Positions 57,440 through 64,000 of a stretch of DNA of 64,000 nucleotides are shown piece after piece. The notes under the pieces were generated by a model that worked only from the letters and a program-made list of their open reading frames with translations, did not search any database and had not been told where the DNA came from. Source of the DNA: Clytia hemisphaerica (Eukaryota > Cnidaria > Hydrozoa > Leptothecata > Clytiidae); NCBI GenBank assembly GCA_902728285.1, contig CACVBU010001051.1, positions 62,001 to 126,000 on the forward strand, in the 5' to 3' direction. The translations under genes and the position numbers were made by a program. Each line of letters begins with the position of its first letter. The stretch's first letter is position 1.

Positions 57440-57721
57440 GTTTTTTAATAGATAAGTCACATGACTCAAATCCCGCAATCTTATTGGACTAGAGAAAGCG
57501 AAAGTGAAATCGCGCGATCTGATTGGATGAAAAAAGACCGCGGGAGCTGGAAACGAATGGAATTCTCTAGAATTCTCATTTTAAATTCAAGATGGCGGCG
57601 AGAAAAGCACGTCTTTTGCTTTGGACGAAAGGTTGTTGTAAATTCTGGTTGATTTTAAGGTTTTATCTTATCTTATCTCATTTACTTTAATTAGTAGAGG
57701 CTTCTTCAATGTTTGGGGAAG
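57440..57721 (+). promoter_or_regulatory. Candidate housekeeping-type promoter and first exon
   Basis: Two inverted CCAAT boxes (TTATTGGAC at about 57480, TGATTGGAT at about 57522) lie in a locally GC-richer stretch with CGCGCG words. They are followed by AAGATGGCGGCG at about 57589, a YY1-type site that often marks the 5' end of housekeeping transcripts, and by a strong splice donor GGGGAAG|GTAAGTCTG at 57721. An ATG could open at the GATGGCGG site (MAARKARLLLW, then stop) or at 57711 (MFGEG across the donor). The downstream exons were not found. Confidence 0.4.
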
Positions 57722-58826
57722 GTAAGTCTGTAAAAGTTATTTGTTTTTCGGTGGAAAAAAGTGTTTAAAAAAGCATTTTTTGTGCTCAAGGTTTATTTTT
57801 CTTCGCAAATTTTTGTCTTCAATCTTAAATAGATGAACGAGTATTTGACTGATGCTTATGATTTTTCCATAGAACATAGTAAAACTATTCAGGAACTTAG
57901 ACCTTTTTACAGAATTTCAAAAAATCTGTTAGTTCTGGAGATATTTTGAAAAGTTTAGACATGGGTAGTTTGCGTTCGTGTTTCGCGTTCCCAAACCAAA
58001 CGCACGTAGTTGCGTATTTCCATCCAGTGAGTAAACGATTCTGACAATTAACAAAATTGATGATGATGATTTTTTTTCGGTCAGGCAAATGTCTCGTATT
58101 GGGGGTTCTAGTCTTGACCACTAAGCCTATGCGAGATTGAAGCGTTTGGGTAAACGAGACAAAACTCCAAAAAAGCTGGTGTTTTGAAAGCGCTTCCGTG
58201 CTCTCCTCGAAATATCGCTGTTTGTGACGGACTGCTAAATAACCAAAGCAAACTTTAAAAAAATTCTCCAATCATTTGAATTTGGAAGGTCGTAGATCCA
58301 GGGGAGAGATAAGAAAAGAGCTCCATCCAGCTCATCCATTCCAAGTCGGTCTCCATAATTTCCACCAACAAAAACTTCTTCAGTTCTTGAACTGTTGTGA
58401 AGAGCTGCTGACGTTGTTTACAAGCAGACACCTAGATATGAAGCTAATATCTTAAATCGCGTAAAATCAGCGAGAAAACTAGCCCATAGAACTTGTGAAA
58501 AAGACAGAGAAAAAGACGACCTCTAGGCTAGAAAAAAGTATAAACCCTGTCAGAACCCTGAATTCAAATACTTGGGAGATAACTACGATGTTTGATGCTA
58601 TTTTGTATTTTGCCGGACTTTCACTTTCTTAAAATTTATCAATCTCACGAGCACTGAGATCAGATCTGAGCACGACCAAACCAAGAGATGACGAGAATCA
58701 TGGAAATCAGTACCAGACCAGACGGTCAGGTTGGATTTCGTCAAAAAAATAGACAGTTTTCTTTGAGTAGCTCTTATATTGGCTTCATTAGTAAGATTTT
58801 CTGTAACACAAAAAGTTGTGTTCAGT

Positions 58827-59385
58827 TTCAAATAGACCTTTTTTCAAAGAGACCACCCTGTCACCTGTTAAATAATTATGTAGTCCAGCAGAAAAACAAT
58901 GATGTATACAGCCATGCATATATAATTACTGTATCATGCATAGTGTAATAATTAATGCATGGTTGTATCATTGTTCTTGTTGAAGCGAAGCAAAATTTTT
59001 TATTTTGAGAAAGAATGGTTAGCAGAAATGGTGGATAAGGTGATGTTGGGAAAATAATGAATAATGAATAATGAAATCATGCCGCATCTATTTTTGGGTA
59101 AGTTCACAACGGTAAACTCATATGTAAATTTCATCGGCCAAAATGGCCCGCGCGTGGCCCGCGCAGTTTCGGACCATGTCGGGCCAGATTTTCGAAAACT
59201 TGCTACTACAATCGCGCGTGTAATTTCAGGACCCAATATTTATATTTTAAATTCCTTATTTAGCAAACAAATAGACCTTTTTTTAAATAGGCAGCCATGT
59301 TGAATAATTATGTACTCCAACATAAAAACAATGATACAGCTATGCATAATTACTATATCATGCATATTTTAAAAATTATGCTTCA
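58827..59385. repeat. Direct repeat pair (58830-58945 and 59267-59385)
   Basis: Both copies share AATAGACCTTTTTT, GTTGAATAATTATGT-like words, AAAAACAATGAT and ATGCATAATTACTATATCAT-like words, about 437 bp apart. The spacer contains GGCCCGCGCGTGGCCCGCGC (about 59145), and further GGCCCGA/GGTCCGA words follow at 59400-59450. It may be part of one element with subterminal GGCCCG motifs. Confidence 0.6.
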
Positions 59386-59679
59386 ATAATACTTTTTTGT
59401 GGCCCGAGCATGGTCCGAACAGGTCCAAACATGTTCGGGCCATGCCGTGGGTTGTATTCTGGCACCCTTTTTTAGAAACAGAAATGATATGAAAGCTTAA
59501 GAATCACTGATTGAAAAAGAATATTCCTCTCTTCTGTACTCTGTTCTGACCATCAGAACATTATTTTTATGTGTAAGTAAAGTCAAAGAAAAACAGTTTC
59601 AACCTTTCTATCAATTTCAGCTGATAAAAAGTGTGTCGAAATTAGAGGAGGGATGTCAACATTCCCAAGTTACAGTATT

Positions 59680-60844
59680 CCAGGCGTAGTTAATCGATAT
59701 AATCGATAATCTTGAGTAATCGATAAATAATCGATGAGTAATCGATGGATTAGATATCGATTAACCGATAGAATTGATAGGTAATCGATACTCAAGATTT
59801 TTTCAAAGCTTCATTATTTATCGATCAATTTTGTCATCGATTGATTATCGATTATAGATCGATTATACTTCAATTAAATTAAGTATCGATTAAAAATCGA
59901 TCGGCTATCGATCACAGCTTTTGATCGATTACATATCGATCAAAAATTGATTAATCATCGATCAAATAGTTAATCGATCAACTATCGATTTGTGATCGAT
60001 TATTTATCAGATTTTAGGGAGTGGTACTTTAATTGGATTAACTTTCTCCATTTTCGCGAGATTAAATTTCTCGATTTCTCGAATTTTCGCCATTTTCACG
60101 CAATTAAAAGCAACATTTTTCGCTGATCTCAATTGGGATGTACTTTTGAATTGAATCCAATTGCCTGGTAGCATAGGGCCTACAAAAAGCAACTACACTC
60201 ATTTTTTTTATAAGCATACGGTAAATTCCGGCTGAAGCATTCTCAAACCCTCTGAAAGGATGAACAAAAAAAAGTTTAAAAAAACAAAGTTACCGTTTTA
60301 TTTAGAGAAGGGGCATTATTGAATGGTTTGCCTTTTTGGAGGAGCATTATTAATTCGAAAGCGGCGTTTATTCAAAGTAATACGATCGGTATGAAATTTG
60401 GCAAATTCCAGAAATTTTTACTTCATTAAATACCTTATCTTGGCCCTTTTTACGCTGGACCTTACTAGCGTTATTTTTGGGCTCGTTGGTGGAATTAGGG
60501 TCGGCGTAAAAAGGGTTGGTAATGTAATCAATAGTCGGTCACGATCGATATAATATTTAATCGATAACGATATACGTGATCGAATGCATGAACAATAAGT
60601 AATCGATGATTGTTAACAATCGATACATGATTGATAAGTAATCGATAGGTTGTATGTAGTCGATATGTGATCGATAAGTAATCGATACCTTGGAAATGAT
60701 CGATCGCTGATCGATACTCAAGATTTTTTGAAGGTCTGATTACCTATCGATTCTATCGGTTAATCAATATCTAATCCATCGATTACTTATCGATTATTTA
60801 TCGATTACTCAAGATTATTGATTATATCGATTAACTACGCCTGG
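59680..60844. mobile_element. 1165-bp ATCGAT-rich inverted-repeat element, 6-bp duplication
   Basis: Ends CCAGGCGTAGTTAATCG and its complement; arms of ~130-150 bp. AGTATT flanks both sides (59674-59679 and 60845-60850). More than 25 ATCGAT words are packed into the outer 300-350 bp of each side, mostly as TAATCGAT or ATCGATTA. The core (60010-60530) is free of ATCGAT and contains a run of TCTCGATTTCTCGAATTTTCG and a ribosome-like nothing: no ORF or RNA is recognised. Family unknown. Confidence 0.85.
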
Positions 60845-60869
60845 AGTATTAGGCAGTTACCTTAAAAAG

Positions 60870-61215
60870 GAAGAAATTTTGGCGGAAAGAAAATTTGGCG
60901 GATTTGGCGGATTTAACTGAAATCCGCCAAATTAAGTTCGCGCCAAAATTTCTTTTTTCCGCCATCCGCCAAATTAAATTCCCGCCAAATTAAATTCCCG
61001 CCAAATTAAACATTTTGAAAATATGATCTCTTTTAGGTGTTTTTGCTATTTTTCGCTGTTTTGACGCCATCTATCTTAAGGTTAAATTTTTAAGCAACCG
61101 GCAAATTAAATTCCCGCCAAATTTAGTTTTTTCGTCCATCCGCGCCGCCAAATTAAATTCCCTCTAAAAAAACTTTTTTGGCGATCCGCCAAATTAAATT
61201 ACCGTCAAAATTACC
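60870..61215. repeat. GCCAAATTAAAT-module array, relative of the 3465-3805 element
   Basis: Repeated modules CCGCCAAATTAAATTCCCGC in both orientations, starting AATTTTGGCGGAAAG and ending TTAAATTACCGTCAAAATTA. The clean CCTTA(A/T)GTGGAT termini seen at 3465-3805 are not evident, so this is a diverged or truncated member. Confidence 0.68.
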
Positions 61216-61228
61216 GTCAAAAGTCAGT

Positions 61229-61602
61229 CAGGCACATCCTGGCAAATGAACGGGGTGAGCATTTGCATGGGGTATTCGTCACCCAGTGTAAATGAGATAG
61301 GACGTCTCAGGCTAAAAGCGTGAAAATGAATAAAAATGAACTTCAAACTGAAAATGGGGAAAAAGGAAGAAAACTGGGAACTTATTTTTTTCGTTAAAAG
61401 TTTCTTCAATCTTCGAAGACAAAATTGACCCATGGAAAAAAAATTTCATCTATGCAGTTCTTTGAAATAAAGCAATATATTTCCAACCCGGTTCAATTGC
61501 GTGGGGTATTCAGTGCTATTACATCACTTTTGTTTTCGACCCCTTGCATTTGCCACCAATCGCAAGTGAAAAATACCCCATTCATTTGCCAGGATGCGCC
61601 TG
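61229..61602. mobile_element. 374-bp inverted-repeat element (CAGGC ends)
   Basis: Left end CAGGCACATCCTGGCAAATG, right end the complement of CAGGCGCATCCTGGCAAATG, then mirrored GGGGTATT words at about 61268 and 61505. Target duplication not clear. It starts 14 bp after the GCCAAATTAAAT array. Confidence 0.72.
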
Positions 61603-61608
61603 GTAGTC

Positions 61609-61665
61609 ACTAGCGTCTATACAGACACTAGCGTCTATACAGACACTAGCGTCTATACAGACGCA
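61609..61665. repeat. 18-bp tandem repeat x3
   Basis: Three perfect consecutive copies of ACTAGCGTCTATACAGAC. Confidence 0.92.
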
Positions 61666-61724
61666 TCATGTTTTCTTTCAATTCTAACTGGATTGACCTA
61701 ATTAATATCATTATTGACCAAGAA

Positions 61725-61835
61725 GGTACAGGTACCGTGAGATTGGGTAACTTGCATCAGCGGGGGCTAACATGCATAGCCCTCAAATGATGACCTTGCT
61801 GGTCATTAAAATACAACTACACAGCTACCATTTTT
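61725..61835. repeat. Dispersed repeat (inverted copy of 49680-49850)
   Basis: Contains GAGATTGGGTAA, GGGGCTAACATGC, GCCCTCAAAT, TGGTCATTAAAATACAAC: the complement, in reverse order, of the 49.7-kb repeat. Confidence 0.6.
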
Positions 61836-62845
61836 GTTTTGATTCAACTTTATACTTTGTATTGCCACTTGTCTTGTTTTCTAGTAAAAAGAAAAAGAAA
61901 ATTTTTGACAATTTTGCTGGTCCCCATGCAGGGCTGGCGAATTGGTTTTAAAAGTGAGGGGGCTAAATGATATAGTGACTAAGGAGGCCCCACCATGGTT
62001 GGGGCCGACGGGCCGGAAAATTTTTGAAATTATGGTACTCTACATTGGCCTAGAAGTGGTCTAAATTTAATTTTTGTGAAGTTATTGGAATGAAAAAATC
62101 AAAAAAGTTAGGCGTTTTTTATACTGATAATCACCAAAGAATATACTACTATATAATAACAAAATGAAACCTTTAAGTAAATAAAGCGGACTTTTACATG
62201 TTCAAAATTCATAAAAGTAAAAGTAAATTGAGAGTATGCTTTAACAGTAAGTATACAGTAATAAAAATTAAAATTGTCCAAAGTAATTAAAGCTATGCTC
62301 TCGAGTCGACACAAACTCTCTACCAACTTCATATAAATCAAGTTTATCCATTAGATTTTTATATGGATATGGAGCAAAGAAAGATTGTCAAACCGTTTTG
62401 GCTTCATTGTTGAACGTAGCCAAGTCCTTTTTCTCACCCTCTCTTTCTCTCTCTCTCTCTCTTTTTTTTTTGCAAAAAAGTGGGGGGGGCTATAGCCCCC
62501 CTAGCCCCCCCGGTTTTGTTGGTCCCCATGTGACGTCATCACTTTTGATGGGGCTTGAAAATGAAAGTGAAAATTCACCATATTCTTAATCATGTTTTTT
62601 TGCTTTGCTAACCTTAATTATGATGAAGTGCTTCTTTCTTGGCACAGGATAACATGTCGTTTTGAAACGTGACCTTATTAAGGGTCTAGCTCGAAATTAG
62701 TCAGGTGACTAATTCCATTGATCAATGATTAAATCTTATTCTTCCAAAGGGTTTCTTATTACCGTTTTTCAATTTCCATCTCTGTAGTACGGAATTTAAT
62801 GAGACTTTAGGTGAGTTTGGGTACATTGCAGCATATTTTAATTCA
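61836..62845. other. Non-coding stretch
   Basis: Includes the CCCACCATGGTTGGGGCCGACGG word (about 61990) shared with the 29.7-30.9 kb element, a CT-dinucleotide run near 62440-62460 and a G/C-run near 62480-62510. No gene recognised. Confidence 0.4.
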
Positions 62846-62849
62846 TAGT

Positions 62850-63155
62850 CAGTTACATCAATATGCCAAAAACATTTTGTTCAACCACCTTCACTTCAAG
62901 ATAGGCCACCATAGAATGAACTTCCTTTTAATAGGATCAACCATATTCATGTGGCTTTCAGCCTTGCACTCCATCGCAGAGGCTAATCAATTTTAATGAT
63001 TTTTTTGAGTAATGACCAAGTTAAAAAAAATTTAATTTTTTTATATTTTATATATGAATATGGTTCATCCTATAAAAGGAAGTTCATTCTATGGTGGCCT
63101 ATCTTGAAGTGAAGGTGGTTGAACAAAATGTTTTTGGCATATTGATGTAACTGAT
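62850..63155. repeat. Inverted repeat with ~100-bp nearly perfect arms
   Basis: The left arm (about 62850-62950) and right arm (about 63060-63155) are complementary: AGTTACATCAATATGCCAAA, ACCACCTTCACTTCAAGATA and ACCATAGAATGAACTTCC appear in both, in opposite orientation. The loop is ~110 bp. Read on the minus strand, the right arm continues an open frame (63070-63240, MSTTNTAQLYFDP...) that looks protein-like but is unmatched; it could be a fragment of a transposable-element or gene exon duplicated in inverse orientation. Confidence 0.75.
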
Positions 63156-63244
63156 AGTCAATGGTGAATTCCATGAATGCTTTGAATGTGTCATCCGAAA
63201 GGCAGTTAGGGTCAAAGTAGAGTTGCGCTGTGTTGGTTGTACTC

Positions 63245-63470
63245 ATAATTAACAGACCTAGCTTTTTGGTCAGGTAATTCACCAGCCGTTGAAGGCTGTA
63301 TCAACGAACCTGCTGGTGCTCTGACCAGTTGGTGAAAGCTGTACCCCAAGGCCTACTACTCTTACTAGGTGGTTTAATACAGGGGAAAGCTGTACGCAAG
63401 TACTTACAGACCAGACGTTCGCCTGGTAGTTCACCAGTTGGGAAAGGCTGTAACCATTGATTGACTTACC
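63245..63470. repeat. Degenerate minisatellite (CACCAGTTGGGAAAGGCTGTA type)
   Basis: Four diverged units: TTCACCAGCCGTTGAAGGC, GACCAGTTGGTGAAAGCTGT, AATACAGGGGAAAGCTGT and TTCACCAGTTGGGAAAGG, spaced about 50-70 bp. The minus-strand open frame over it is a by-product. Confidence 0.55.
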
Positions 63471-64000
63471 AATTGTGTCGTGGTATATTCCTATATTGGC
63501 AAGTTTTTGCAATCAACAAATTTTATAATCTGACTTACCAGATTGTAAGTATTGATTGATTAGTGTAGTCGTGTTACAAAAATACAGGCTGTTTGTAGGA
63601 AAAAAATAAGATCTAGCTGAAACTTTCTCCAGACCTTCTCTATAGGATGCTTATACCTCAGGAAAAATTCCCCTAAAATCCCACTGGTGGAACATCCCTT
63701 TTTTGGGACATTTCTATTTTCCCCGGGCAAAATCCTAAGGGCGAAATTTTAAACTTATTTCCAGACAATATCATGTATACCATTGAAAGCTCTCCAAGAA
63801 CTAATAAACGCAAGTTCCACTTTTCGCCACATTTTGGTCAAAATTGATGGAATGGAATTCTGCATGAATTATCTTGAGTTAGGTAATGAAATCAGCTATA
63901 CCCGTTTAAAAGTCTTCTATATAGTTTTTCGAGAGCTTTCGAATGGTATACCTTGATAATGCCTGAAAATGAGTTTGAAATTTTCAAAAAATTTCGCCCT

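Noticed and set aside
57897..58271. 124-codon minus-strand ORF with a KLFKISPELTDFLKF stretch
   Set aside because: A loose resemblance to a SWIB-type end was considered, but the rest of the frame does not support it and no splice context was found.
61609..61665. Short direct repeats considered as a CRISPR-like array
   Set aside because: The 18-bp units are contiguous with no spacers, and the DNA is eukaryotic.

Overview
This window is AT-rich animal nuclear DNA. It has sparse, intron-containing genes, GT-AG and apparently one AT-AC splice site, a tRNA-headed SINE and a very dense population of small inverted-repeat DNA transposons. The gene set (an NHE8-type Na+/H+ exchanger, ODR4, TMEM42, a Naked cuticle-like Wnt regulator and a divergent rhodopsin-family receptor) fits an early-branching metazoan, most likely a cnidarian. 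That assignment is inference; nothing here fixes the species.

Layout. 1-6.2 kb: a three-exon TMEM42 homologue on the + strand; its second intron holds a complete intronless GPCR gene (4354-5208) and a 341-bp TA-flanked element. 6.2-20.1 kb: no gene recognised; a four-copy ~155-165 bp tandem repeat (10.7-11.3 kb) and small elements. 20.1-25.9 kb: a + strand gene whose exons encode a Naked cuticle (NKD) homologue with the diagnostic EF-hand; its first coding exon was not found and two exon joins are ambiguous. 25.9-31.6 kb: a run of mobile elements, several with readable target-site duplications. 31.65-41.21 kb: a complete 16-exon SLC9A8/NHE8 gene on the - strand, assembled exon by exon in consistent phase (593 aa), with one intron that looks like a minor-spliceosome (U12-type) AT-AC intron. 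41.6-42.3 kb: a piggyBac-type TTAA element. 42.5-43.9 kb: an intronless ODR4 gene on the - strand. 44-64 kb: almost entirely repeats. These include a ~3.8 kb fold-back palindrome (50.1-54.0 kb), a region with eight copies of the 13-mer GTCCGTTAGTCAC (54.8-56.7 kb), a 1165-bp element packed with ATCGAT (59.7-60.8 kb), a tRNA-derived SINE and a candidate promoter with a first-exon donor near 57.5-57.7 kb.

The genes do not form a pathway. NHE8 and ODR4 both act in the endomembrane system (organelle pH; ER-anchored receptor trafficking), but their closeness looks like chance synteny. The best candidates for follow-up are the AT-AC intron, the large palindrome with an insertion in only one arm, the 13-mer cluster, the ATCGAT element and the nested, motif-degenerate GPCR. 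All alignments, element families and identities were judged by eye; no database search was run.
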